DNA of 52,332 bases, taken from positions 1 through 52,332 of the forward strand of contig PFGG01000016.1 of the NCBI GenBank assembly GCA_002783405.1, given 5' to 3'. Below are positions 8,495 through 17,425 of the stretch, one piece after another. This DNA comes from a bacterium (Candidatus Blackallbacteria) CG13_big_fil_rev_8_21_14_2_50_49_14. Lineage in GTDB: Bacteria; Cyanobacteriota; Sericytochromatia; UBA7694. The notes beneath the pieces were generated by a model. It was not told the DNA's origin. It did no database searches and saw only the letters and a program-made list of their open reading frames with translations. Each line of letters starts with the position of its first letter. Position 1 is the first letter of the stretch. Position numbers and translations under genes: made by a program.

Positions 8495-9991
8495 ATGCCC
8501 AATGTGAATCGAAACGTATTTAATGCCATTCAAAAAGCAGTTCAATCTGAATCTGCGATCAGTTCATCTGAATTCAAACAAATTCAGGTGGCCATGGCGA
8601 AAGACGGAATCGACTCACATGAAGCAGCCACCCTGGATGCGCTTCAACAGGGTAACAGCGTAGAGATCCACAGTTCATCCCAGTCACTCAAATTGAATCC
8701 AAATTCGGTTCAGTATCCGCTTTTTGAATCAGAAACTGAAAATTTTTCGCTGACAAAAGCAGAGCTTGTCAAATTGGCTGAGTCTTCAAATCAGGAAATT
8801 CAATCCTGGTATGATCAACACCCAGAAAATCGTGCGCAGATTCGAGAAGCATTTAATCAAGCCTTTGAAACCGCAACGCCAGAGGAACAGAACAAGCTTG
8901 AAAAATTGGGAACCCAATTGCAGCGCTTGCAAGATCGAAAAAATATAAGCTCTGCTGAGCGACACTATTCGCAACTCAGCCCCGAACAAATTAGCCAAGA
9001 AATGCTTGAAAAGATTGCTGGCCCACGGGATGCCCGTCAAAGGCCCATGGCACTCTCAAAATTGGCAGAAGACTTGAGGCTTTTAAGTTTTGCCTCAAAA
9101 TCCAGTGGTGGACGTCAACTCGAAGAAAAGGTCTATTCTGCGCTCGCCAAAGCCCTGGAACACCGTGACCCCAATGGCACCCGTTCGATCCCAGCTGTTG
9201 AACTTGCAGAAGCCCTTTCTGAGCTGAAGGGGCCTGGATCAGCGCAAGTCAAAGCCCGCATGATCAAAATGGCCCAGGACACAGAAAACCTCAGCGTAGC
9301 TTTTAAGGCAAGTGAAAAAAAATGGGTGAAAGGGGGCATCAGTGAAATGCTGTTGAAGTCTGACCCGATCGGGATTGCCAATGAACTCGAATTTCAGGCA
9401 GATCGCAACCGCGGCAAAGACAGCCTTTTACTGAATCGCAGCCTGGATTCGATTGTAGAAAAAAATCCCGAAAACCCCGATCAGGCAGCCGATACCCTGG
9501 GTGAGATTTTGGGCAACGCAACCCGTGAGTATGCCGATGCCATTTTAGAAAGCCCACCCGATCAGAAAAAAATAGATAAACTCAGTCACCAGATGGGCTA
9601 TTTGCTCAGAGCGACTGAAAAAACGATTGAAAAATTAGCCAAATCTGAAAAAGCCAAGGTGGATCAAGGGGCGTTTATCGCCAAAGTATTCAGCAAAGGG
9701 GTTTCAAAGCTTTCTGGTGTCAAAGGAATAGAAACCCTGCTCAACAAGGGCATCGATACCCAAGCCAAACGTGAAAAAAACCAGGTCGAAAACTGGCAAA
9801 AGGGCATTGTTTCAAGCTACCAGGTGCTCATGAACCAAATCTTCATGGCCCATGAGCCTGGGGGAGGATCTGCCACAGAAGACGTTGAAGAATTTCAACA
9901 AAGGCAAAACAATTTTGAAACCGCATTTCAAAAAGGCTATGATAATCACCTGCGCGAAGAAACACCCCTTGTTCCCCGTACGCATCGCTAA
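8495..9991 (+). CDS. Large helical hypothetical protein, no signal peptide
   Basis: About 498 residues from the ATG at 8495. An in-frame ATG at 8486 sits only two bases after the AAGGA at 8479-8483, while the one at 8495 is 11 bases away, so I prefer the second. The sequence is almost entirely charged amphipathic helix, with a short N-terminal polar tail. One segment (SSSEFKQIQVAMAKDGIDSH, near residue 25) looks like a small helix-loop-helix unit. There is no membrane helix, signal peptide or enzymatic motif. The family is unknown. It is divergent from the cysteine-peptidase-like gene and followed by nadC, which has its own ribosome-binding site 93 bases on. In length and composition it resembles the other signal-less proteins of the window. 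Confidence 0.75.
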   Translation: MPNVNRNVFNAIQKAVQSESAISSSEFKQIQVAMAKDGIDSHEAATLDALQQGNSVEIHSSSQSLKLNPNSVQYPLFESETENFSLTKAELVKLAESSNQEIQSWYDQHPENRAQIREAFNQAFETATPEEQNKLEKLGTQLQRLQDRKNISSAERHYSQLSPEQISQEMLEKIAGPRDARQRPMALSKLAEDLRLLSFASKSSGGRQLEEKVYSALAKALEHRDPNGTRSIPAVELAEALSELKGPGSAQVKARMIKMAQDTENLSVAFKASEKKWVKGGISEMLLKSDPIGIANELEFQADRNRGKDSLLLNRSLDSIVEKNPENPDQAADTLGEILGNATREYADAILESPPDQKKIDKLSHQMGYLLRATEKTIEKLAKSEKAKVDQGAFIAKVFSKGVSKLSGVKGIETLLNKGIDTQAKREKNQVENWQKGIVSSYQVLMNQIFMAHEPGGGSATEDVEEFQQRQNNFETAFQKGYDNHLREETPLVPRTHR

Positions 9992-10084
9992 GTTGAATCA
10001 TAGTGCACTCATTTGAGCTTTCACCGTCGACAGAGTGAATCGGTTACAATAGGGAGGATTTACTCACCGTTGAAGGAGTCTGCG

Positions 10085-10987
10085 ATGACTTTGCCTGCCT
10101 ATGATCTGACCCAAACCCCTGAACTTTGGTTTATTCGTACCCTTGAACTGGATCCAGCCTATGTCAATCAGCGCATTGCCTGGTTTTTCGCTGAAGATAT
10201 GCCCCAAGGCGATATTACAGTTTTAAGCACCATTGATCCTGAGAGCCAGTCGGTTGCGCATGTTTTAGCAGCCCAGGATCTTGTTTTTGCAGGGTCCCAA
10301 GTCTTGCCGCATATTTTTTCGGAAGATGTTGAAGTCAAGCTCATGCAGGCCGATGGGGAAGCCGTAAAAGCAGGAACCGTTCTGGCTGAGCTGAAGGGCC
10401 CCTCTCAAGAACTGTTGATGCGTGAGCGCGTCATGTTGAACCTTTTGCAACGTTTATGTGGGATTGCAACATTAACCCGCAAACATGTATCGCTCGAAGC
10501 TCCCGTTGGCTTTAAAATTTTAGATACCCGCAAAACCACACCTGGTTTGCGCCTGTTTGAAAAATATGCAGTCGCTGTGGGAGGCGGGTATAATCATCGC
10601 CGGGATTTGAGTTCTGTGGCCATGCTCAAAGACAACCATCTGGTCGCTGCAGGTGGCGTTAAGGCAGCGCTTGAAAGCGTGATCGCCGCTGATCCTGAAG
10701 TCTATATTGAGTTGGAAGTCGATCGTCTGGATCAACTGCGTGAAGCCTTGGAAGTAGGGGGTATGCATGCCATTCTGCTCGATAATATGCCTCCAGAGAT
10801 GATTTCGGAAGCTGTGGCTTTGGTCAGAAATCATCCCGAACACCGCGATTTATTTCTTGAAGCTTCTGGTGGAATCACCTATGCAACCTTGCCCGATTAT
10901 CTCTGGACAGGTGTCAACGGGATTTCGATTGGCGCGTTGACGACCCAGGCCCAAAATGTGGATATAAAATTGGAGTTTATTGCATGA
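10085..10987 (+). CDS. nadC: Nicotinate-nucleotide diphosphorylase (carboxylating), quinolinate phosphoribosyltransferase
   Basis: A 300-residue enzyme converting quinolinate and PRPP to nicotinate mononucleotide, CO2 and PPi in de novo NAD synthesis. The family signature is intact: DTRKTTPGLR, the GGGYNHRRDLS loop, MLKDNH, and the phosphate-binding IELEVDRLDQL and ILLDNM strands, ending with GGIT and GVNGISIGALT. The frame is open from 10013, but the ATG at 10085 has AAGGAG six bases upstream (10073-10078) and matches family length, so I chose it. A TACAAT -10-like hexamer lies at 10045-10050. Its stop overlaps the globin ATG by four bases. nadA and nadB are not nearby, and it heads an operon with a globin and an efflux system. 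Confidence 0.97.
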   Translation: MTLPAYDLTQTPELWFIRTLELDPAYVNQRIAWFFAEDMPQGDITVLSTIDPESQSVAHVLAAQDLVFAGSQVLPHIFSEDVEVKLMQADGEAVKAGTVLAELKGPSQELLMRERVMLNLLQRLCGIATLTRKHVSLEAPVGFKILDTRKTTPGLRLFEKYAVAVGGGYNHRRDLSSVAMLKDNHLVAAGGVKAALESVIAADPEVYIELEVDRLDQLREALEVGGMHAILLDNMPPEMISEAVALVRNHPEHRDLFLEASGGITYATLPDYLWTGVNGISIGALTTQAQNVDIKLEFIA

Positions 10988-11394
10988 AAGATAGTGATTT
11001 TGTAAAACTGAGCTTTGGCAGATGCCTGAACCAGACGGATATCATCGGCAGATTTTATCAAATTTTTCTCGACAGCCATCCAGATATTCGTCCGATGTTC
11101 GCAAACACCAATTTTGAAGTTCAAAAGGGCTTACTTCGTCAAGGCATTAATCTGGCACTGATGTTTGCCGATGACAATCCGGTTGGAAAAAGTGGTTTGG
11201 CCCGGATTCGCGAGAGCCATGGCAAAAAGAATTTAAATATTCGCCCCGAACTCTACTCCTATTGGAAACGCAGTTTCATGCAGGCTATTTCAGAGTGCGA
11301 TAACGAATACTCACCTGAAATTCGTGCCCATTGGGACAGAATTCTGCAAAAGGCCATTGATTATATTATTTCAGGATACGATGAACAGGCATAA
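10984..11394 (+). CDS. Single-domain globin
   Basis: A 136-residue heme protein of the flavohemoglobin-like single-domain class. Visible are an FYQIF helix B with Tyr25 in the usual B10 position, Phe39 at CD1 (RPMF), His79 as probable proximal ligand (RESHGKK), and Trp/Ile-rich helices G and H (IRAHWDRILQKAIDYII). There is no reductase domain, so it probably binds O2 or NO and relies on another reductase, or acts as a sensor. It overlaps nadC by four bases, and its stop directly abuts the adaptor-protein ATG, so all three are co-translated. Family assignment is secure; the ligand and role are not. Confidence 0.9.
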   Translation: MKDSDFVKLSFGRCLNQTDIIGRFYQIFLDSHPDIRPMFANTNFEVQKGLLRQGINLALMFADDNPVGKSGLARIRESHGKKNLNIRPELYSYWKRSFMQAISECDNEYSPEIRAHWDRILQKAIDYIISGYDEQA

Positions 11395-12627
11395 ATGACT
11401 GCCCAAAAATTAACTGTCAGCTTGGGGGCAGTTATTCTAATTCTAGGTTTGGCTTGGGGCTTGAATTTTCGCTTGCAGGAAGTATATGCCAGTCGAAAAG
11501 AGAAACAGCCCTCCCGTCCGCCGATCACAGTTGAAGTATCAGAAGTCAAAACTGAAGCCATTCAGGAAACCCGACAACTCAGTGGTTCTGCTCTGCCCTT
11601 CGCCCAATTTACCCTTTCATCCCGTGTTTCGGGTCGCTTGCTCTCTTTGCGCGGCCAGATGGGGGAAGTCATTCAGCGCGGCGCGATCCTGGGTCAGATT
11701 GAAGATACCCTTCTTCAGCAGGAAATTGAACAGCTCAAAGCTGCACGTCAGGTAGATATGGCAAGTATTCAGGAAATCCAGGTCGGCTTTGAACGGGCTG
11801 AAGGCGATTTAAACCGCGTGGTTGCGCTTTATCAGAAAAAGCTTGCTTCACAGGAGGAATTGGACAAAGCAAATTCTGAATTGGAGAGCAGCAGAGCCCG
11901 CCTGGTGACGGCACAGGCCCGTATTCAACAGAACCAAGCATCAATTCGACAGGCTCAAATCAAACGGGAAGAAGCCAAAATTCAGGCCTTGTGGAACGGA
12001 GGGGCCTCACAAGCTGTCGTCAGTCAGCGCTTTGTGGACCCAGGCACGACCTTGGCTTTGAATACCCCCTTGCTGAGTTTAATCGATCTTCATCTGATTC
12101 GGGCGCGGGCACCACTCACAGAAAAGGACTACGCCCGCATCCAATTGGGTCAAACTGCGCGCATCCAAACTGATGCTTTTCCAGGAGAGGTCTTCATCGG
12201 AAAAGTGGCCCGGCTGGCTCCCCTGCTGAGTGAAGAAAGCAGAACCGCAGAGCTTGAGCTTGAAATCCCAAATCCCAATTTTCGACTTAAACCCGGCATG
12301 TTTCTTAAAATTGAACTTCTGCTCGCCACCCATCCTTCAGCCCAGGTCATCCCCCTAAGCGCCCTGGTCAGAAAAGCGCAAGACTCCCTTGGAGTCTTTG
12401 TGCTCAACACACAAGGGCAGGTAGACTATTTCTCAGTTAAAACAGGAATTGTTCAAGCCAATCGCGTCGAAATCCTTGAACCAAAACTTAAAGGACGAGT
12501 GGTAACCCTGGGGCACCAGCTCTTAAAACCAGGGGCAAAAGTACGCTTGGCGAACCCGAATTTACGCCAAGGAAAAAACCAAAACAAAATGCCTGAAAAC
12601 AAAGCCACGAAACACAAGGCGAAATAG
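11395..12627 (+). CDS. RND efflux periplasmic adaptor (membrane fusion) protein
   Basis: A 410-residue HlyD/AcrA-type adaptor linking the inner-membrane pump to the outer-membrane channel. An uncleaved N-terminal hydrophobic anchor (residues about 4-24) is followed by the first half of the barrel-sandwich (VSGRLLSLRGQMGEVIQRGA). Then comes a coiled-coil hairpin (about 95-185), the second lipoyl half (VVSQRFVDPGTTL) and the beta-barrel domain. The C-terminal tail is Lys/Asn-rich. The start codon follows the globin stop with no gap. The pump gene begins five bases after its stop. The substrate cannot be read from sequence. Confidence 0.93.
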   Translation: MTAQKLTVSLGAVILILGLAWGLNFRLQEVYASRKEKQPSRPPITVEVSEVKTEAIQETRQLSGSALPFAQFTLSSRVSGRLLSLRGQMGEVIQRGAILGQIEDTLLQQEIEQLKAARQVDMASIQEIQVGFERAEGDLNRVVALYQKKLASQEELDKANSELESSRARLVTAQARIQQNQASIRQAQIKREEAKIQALWNGGASQAVVSQRFVDPGTTLALNTPLLSLIDLHLIRARAPLTEKDYARIQLGQTARIQTDAFPGEVFIGKVARLAPLLSEESRTAELELEIPNPNFRLKPGMFLKIELLLATHPSAQVIPLSALVRKAQDSLGVFVLNTQGQVDYFSVKTGIVQANRVEILEPKLKGRVVTLGHQLLKPGAKVRLANPNLRQGKNQNKMPENKATKHKAK

Positions 12628-12632
12628 CCCAG

Positions 12633-15600
12633 GTGAATTTTTCACGTTTTTTTATTCTCCGCCCTGTGTTTACAAGTATGTTTGTTTTGATCATTCTCTT
12701 GATCGGCAGCGTCGCGCTCAGTCGCCTGTCCATTGACCTGGTACCGGATGTGGCTTTACCAACCCTGACCATCACCACCCCCTATACGGGTGCTGGCCCA
12801 GAAGAAATTGAGGAATTGATCAGTCGACCGATTGAGGAAGCTGTCGCCTCTGCCCCCGGCGTAGAAGAAATTACCTCAGCCTCACGAGAAGGCAATAGCC
12901 AGGTACGCGTCACCTTTGCCTTTGGTTCAGATTTAAATGAAGCCTCCAATGAATTGCGCGAAAGAATTGATCGAATTATCAACCGCCTGCCTGCGGACGC
13001 AGATCGACCCAGACTGTTTAAATTTGATGTCGCCAGTTTTCCGATCGTAATTCTGGGGGTTGAGAGCGATTTAGATCCGATTCAAACACGGCTGCTGATA
13101 GATTCAGATATCAAAAACCGCTTGGAACGGGTTCCCGGTGTGGCCTCCATGGATGCCTTGGGAGGGCTTTCCCGTGAAATTCAGGTGGATCTTGATTTTG
13201 CAAAAATTTTGGCGCTTAAAATACCCTTTGATCAAATTCTCAAACAGATCGATGCTGCCAATCTGCAGTTACCTGCGGGTTCGGTTGAACAGGCCCATCA
13301 GGACATTCTGGTGCGCACATCAGGGCAGTTTAAAGATTTAAGTGAACTTGAAAATACAGTGGTGGCACTGCGTCAGGGAGTTCCGGTTCAATTGGGGCAA
13401 ATTGCGAAAATCAGAGACACCAGCCAAAAAATGACCTCTCTGGTTCGGGTCAATGGCAAAGCGGGCATTCGCCTGGCGATTCGCAAACAAGCGGGTACCA
13501 ATACGGTCGAAGTGGCTCGCAAGGTCATCGCAGAAGTCGAAAAAATCAACCAGGAACAGCAGCAAATCCAATTGCCCGTCTTGGTGGATACCTCAAGCTT
13601 TATTAAACGCTCGCTACAAAATGTCGCCACAGCCGTTTTACTGGGTGGACTGCTTTCGATTCTGATCCTGTTTATTTTTCTGCGCAATTTAAAAACCACT
13701 TTGGTGATCGCAACTGCGATTCCTGTTTCCATCATCGCGACCTTTATTTTGATGTATTTTGCAGGATTTACACTCAATACCATCAGTTTAGGGGCCTTGG
13801 CACTGGGTATCGGCATGTTGGTAGACAGTGCGATTGTGGTACTTGAAAATATCTACCGCAACCGCGAAGAAGGCCTCTCGGCTCAAGAAGCAGCCATTAC
13901 CGGCTCCCGTCAGGTGGGGTCTGCGATTCTATCCAGCACTTTGACAACGGTTGCCGTTTTTTTACCCCTGATCTTTGTGAGAGGTGTTTCAGGGGTCACC
14001 TATCAACAATTGGCGATTATCGTCAGCTTCTCCCTGTTTTGCTCGCTGGTGATAGCCTTGACCTTGGTCCCCATGTTGACGGCCCTGGTGCTCCGCCGGG
14101 GCAAGACCCGGCAGAAAATTACAAGAAACGCAAGTCTGGATCAATTGGACAGGGCCTACCGTCATTTTTTGAGCAGCGCCTTAAACCAACGTTTCTGGAT
14201 CCTGCCTGGCGTTTTTCTTTTGCTGCTTGCCACCCTGCCTTTGGCCCCGCTGATCCCTGTCGAATTTATGCCCCAGGCAGATGAAGGTGAAATTCGCGTC
14301 AATGGCGAAATGGAACCCGGCATTCGCTTGGCTGTGCTTGAAAAACAATTTCATAAAATTGAAGCGATCGTGCGCAAAGAAGTGCCTGAAGCAGTGCACG
14401 TACTCACCGAATTGGGAGCCACGGGCTTCGGGGGAGGGGACGCTTCCAACAAAGGTCAGCTGCGGATCTATCTGAAACCTCAAAATCAAAGAAAACGTTC
14501 TGGGCTGCTGATTGCTACCCAATTGCGTAAAAAGCTCTCAGGAATTGCAGGTGTGAAGTTAAGGGTTCAGCCCTCAAGCGCTTTTTTTGTCTTTCGCCTG
14601 ATTAACAATACCTCTGATGCGCGTATTCAAGTTGAAGTCAAAGGTTTTGATCTTCAGAGCGCAGATCGTTTAAGCCGGGAGGTCGCAGATAAAATCGAAG
14701 CAGTGAAAGGCGCTGCAGATATTCGTATCAACCGAGACAGTGGCAGTCCTGAAGCGGGCTTAATCGTTGATCGTCAAAAAGCGGGTGCCTTGGGCGTGAA
14801 TATCGACAGTTTGGGACGGGCCTTACAAACTGCCATATCAGGATCATTGGCCACCACCACCTACCGCGAAGCAGGCAAAGAATTCAGAATCAGGGTCAAA
14901 ATTGCCGGCGCCGATCGCCACCCTGTTGAGGATTTGCTGCAACTGCCCGTCAGTACCACCCAAAGCAAATTGATTCCGCTTGCAAATTTCGTGAGCACTG
15001 AACGCACCAATGGCCCCGTCATGATTGAGCGCAAAGATCAAGAGCGGGTGATTACGGTTTCAGCAGAGGCTGATGGGCGACCGCTGGCAGAAGTTCAAGC
15101 GGATATTCAGTCTGCTCTGAAGGATCTCAATCTGCCCCGTGATTTTTCTGTCAGTCTGGCAGGCGATATCGAAGAACAACAGAAATCCTTCAGAGAACTG
15201 ATGATCGGCTTGGTACTCTCCTTGCTTTTGGTCTATATGATTTTGGCGGCTCAGTATGAATCCTTTCTCGATCCGTTTGTGGTAATGTTTTCTGTGCCCC
15301 TGGCTGCCATTGGCGTGATCCTGACCCTCTTCCTGACAAAAACCAGTTTTAATCTCCAGACCTTTATTGGGGCGATTATGTTGGGGGGTATTGTGGTCAA
15401 CAATGCCATTTTATTGGTGGATCAAATCAATCAACTGCGCAGAGAAGAGCACCTCCCCTTGCGGAAAGCCGTTGAAGAAGCTGGATTTCGACGTTTGCGT
15501 CCGATTTTAATGACCACCTTGACCACTGTCTTGGGGCTGCTGCCTCTGGCGATCGGCTTGGGAGAGGGTTCCGAAGCCCAAGCGCCTTTGGCCCGAACCG

Positions 15601-15728
15601 TGATCGGTGGCCTGAGCAGTTCCACCCTCCTTACCCTGATTATTGTGCCCCTGGTTTACTATAGCCTTGAGAAAACCCGTGAAAAAAAACCAGCTCCAGC
15701 CCACGCAGAGGAAATTCAGGATGCCTAA
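12633..15728 (+). CDS. RND-family efflux transporter permease
   Basis: A 1031-residue AcrB/CzcA-type proton-driven pump of full length. It has the N-terminal helix, two large periplasmic loops with duplicated porter folds, and helices 2-6 and 8-12 in the expected places. The transmembrane-helix-4 motif is GIGMLVDSAIVVLENI, with one Asp where AcrB has two, as in many HAE/SwrC-like members. The second repeat has GAIMLGGIVVNNAILLVDQI. The start is GTG at 12633. The stop lies inside the start of the outer-membrane gene (8-base overlap). It works as a trimer with the adaptor before it and the TolC-like protein after it. Lack of the CzcA metal-site pattern argues against a metal pump, but the substrate is open. 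Confidence 0.95.
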   Translation: MNFSRFFILRPVFTSMFVLIILLIGSVALSRLSIDLVPDVALPTLTITTPYTGAGPEEIEELISRPIEEAVASAPGVEEITSASREGNSQVRVTFAFGSDLNEASNELRERIDRIINRLPADADRPRLFKFDVASFPIVILGVESDLDPIQTRLLIDSDIKNRLERVPGVASMDALGGLSREIQVDLDFAKILALKIPFDQILKQIDAANLQLPAGSVEQAHQDILVRTSGQFKDLSELENTVVALRQGVPVQLGQIAKIRDTSQKMTSLVRVNGKAGIRLAIRKQAGTNTVEVARKVIAEVEKINQEQQQIQLPVLVDTSSFIKRSLQNVATAVLLGGLLSILILFIFLRNLKTTLVIATAIPVSIIATFILMYFAGFTLNTISLGALALGIGMLVDSAIVVLENIYRNREEGLSAQEAAITGSRQVGSAILSSTLTTVAVFLPLIFVRGVSGVTYQQLAIIVSFSLFCSLVIALTLVPMLTALVLRRGKTRQKITRNASLDQLDRAYRHFLSSALNQRFWILPGVFLLLLATLPLAPLIPVEFMPQADEGEIRVNGEMEPGIRLAVLEKQFHKIEAIVRKEVPEAVHVLTELGATGFGGGDASNKGQLRIYLKPQNQRKRSGLLIATQLRKKLSGIAGVKLRVQPSSAFFVFRLINNTSDARIQVEVKGFDLQSADRLSREVADKIEAVKGAADIRINRDSGSPEAGLIVDRQKAGALGVNIDSLGRALQTAISGSLATTTYREAGKEFRIRVKIAGADRHPVEDLLQLPVSTTQSKLIPLANFVSTERTNGPVMIERKDQERVITVSAEADGRPLAEVQADIQSALKDLNLPRDFSVSLAGDIEEQQKSFRELMIGLVLSLLLVYMILAAQYESFLDPFVVMFSVPLAAIGVILTLFLTKTSFNLQTFIGAIMLGGIVVNNAILLVDQINQLRREEHLPLRKAVEEAGFRRLRPILMTTLTTVLGLLPLAIGLGEGSEAQAPLARTVIGGLSSSTLLTLIIVPLVYYSLEKTREKKPAPAHAEEIQDA

Positions 15729-17253
15729 AATACGCTTGGCTTTGATGCTGCTGGGTTTGACTCTTCAAGGTGCCTCCGCCGGCCTTGCAGAGGAAATACC
15801 CAGCAAAACAACACATCAGGCTCCTGCGCATCAGCTCTTAACACTGAATATCCTTGAGGCTGGGCTTCTGGCATTGAAGAATAATCCTGCGCTCAAACTT
15901 GAATTGCTTCAAGTGGAAAACTCAACCTGGGGGGAGTCGCTTGCCACAGCACGTTTTGATCCCCGTATCAGTGCATCTGCAAACCTCAGTGGCGACAATA
16001 CCCCCCGGATTCTTGGCAATTCCACTGAATTTATAGATATTCTATCCCGCAGCAGTGAAGTCAGAATGGGCCTTGAAAAAGAATTTGAAACAGGCAGCAA
16101 ACTGGCGCTTGATGTACGCTCCAATTTCAGTGGCAGAACCTGGAGTGATCGCAGTGCCACTCAGAATCAAACGCGAATAGGGCTCAGCTTTACCCAGGCC
16201 CTTTTGCAGGGCCAAAATCCTGAGGTGAATCGCGCCAGCATTGAATTGGCCCGCGAAGACAAACGCTTAGCTGAATTCCGACTCCAAGGCCTGGCCTTGA
16301 GCATCGTGGCTGAGACTGAACAGGCTTTTTGGGACTACCTTCAATCTCTGCAATCGCTTGCCCTGGTTCAAGAATCTTTGGCCTTGATAGAACAGGAATT
16401 AAGTGAAACAGAAACCCGGATAGCCTTGGGCCGTCTGGCCCCTGTCGAAAAAATTACCCTCGAAGCCGAAGTTGCCCTCAGACAACAGGATTTAAACAAT
16501 GCCGAGGCTGAAATTCAGCGCAATCGTTTGAACCTCTTGCGATTGATTCAACCGGATCCCCAGAACTGGGCAGTGACTCCCTTGCAAATCAGCTTGCCCC
16601 TCGAGCTGCCCGAAGAAAAGCTTGAAGCCTTTGAAAGCCATTTGGCACTTGCATTGAAACAGCGGCCTGAAATTCTACAGGCTCAAACAGAAATAAACCA
16701 ACAGCGCCTCGAAATCGTACGCACACGGGATGGTCTATTGCCCAAACTGGATCTGTTTATCAGCTTGGGCAAAAGTGGTTATGCTGAAGCCTTTCTGGGT
16801 TCTTTGGGCAATCTGCCTGGCAGTGGCTTTGATTTAACCGGAGGCGCACAATTCTCCTATTCCTTGGGCAGTCGCGCCGAAAAGGCAAAGCTTGAACAGG
16901 CCCTTAACGATCAGAAAAGTCAGAGTGAAGCCTTGCATAATTTACAGGTCTTGGTTGAGTTTGACCTCAGAAAGGCCTGGCTGGAGTTGAATCTTGCAAG
17001 AACCCAGATTCAAACCGCAAAAAAAACAAAAGCAGCTCAATCAGCACGACTTGAAGCAGAAAAAGAAAGATACCATGCGGGCCGAGGTTTGGCTTTCGCT
17101 CTGGCCCAAGCCCAACGGGATCATTTTGCAGCCAAAATTGAAGAATTAAAAGCCCTGATCATCTATCACAAGCGTTTGAGCGCTTTTTTTCGCTATGAGG
17201 GCAGTTTGCTGCACAGGCGGGGTATTGTCGCCCTTCCGAGGGTGGAATCTTGA
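15721..17253 (+). CDS. TolC-like outer-membrane efflux protein
   Basis: About 510 residues from the ATG at 15721, which is eight bases inside the pump gene and follows an AGAGGAA. The frame is open further upstream, but only this start gives a signal peptide (MPKIRLALMLLGLTLQGASA). The mature protein shows the duplicated OEP pattern of long helical hairpins (LALVQESLALIEQELSETET; LNLARTQIQTAKKTKAAQSA) with short strands between. It completes the tripartite pump. Codons and base composition match its neighbours. It is probably the last gene of the nadC-globin-RND operon. A 172-base gap with a new -10 follows. Confidence 0.93.
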   Translation: MPKIRLALMLLGLTLQGASAGLAEEIPSKTTHQAPAHQLLTLNILEAGLLALKNNPALKLELLQVENSTWGESLATARFDPRISASANLSGDNTPRILGNSTEFIDILSRSSEVRMGLEKEFETGSKLALDVRSNFSGRTWSDRSATQNQTRIGLSFTQALLQGQNPEVNRASIELAREDKRLAEFRLQGLALSIVAETEQAFWDYLQSLQSLALVQESLALIEQELSETETRIALGRLAPVEKITLEAEVALRQQDLNNAEAEIQRNRLNLLRLIQPDPQNWAVTPLQISLPLELPEEKLEAFESHLALALKQRPEILQAQTEINQQRLEIVRTRDGLLPKLDLFISLGKSGYAEAFLGSLGNLPGSGFDLTGGAQFSYSLGSRAEKAKLEQALNDQKSQSEALHNLQVLVEFDLRKAWLELNLARTQIQTAKKTKAAQSARLEAEKERYHAGRGLAFALAQAQRDHFAAKIEELKALIIYHKRLSAFFRYEGSLLHRRGIVALPRVES

Positions 17254-17386
17254 AGCGCAGACGCCAAGCTCAAGGACATCCGGCGAAGACAATTCATTCA
17301 CTTCATGCGTTCAAAAATCAGCACAAAACACCAGATAAAACTCAAATTCTTTACATGAATTTAATTCCCGCGAGTTATCAGTGGTT

Positions 17387-17392
17387 TATAAT
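17387..17392 (+). promoter_or_regulatory. -10 element upstream of the 17426 gene
   Basis: A perfect TATAAT, 34 bases before the GTG start of the next gene. No good -35 is visible at 16-18 bases (attccc region). It suggests the next gene is transcribed separately from the efflux operon. Confidence 0.45.
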
Positions 17393-17425
17393 AAGTAAAA
17401 CTTAGTTGCATTTAAGGAGCCAGAC

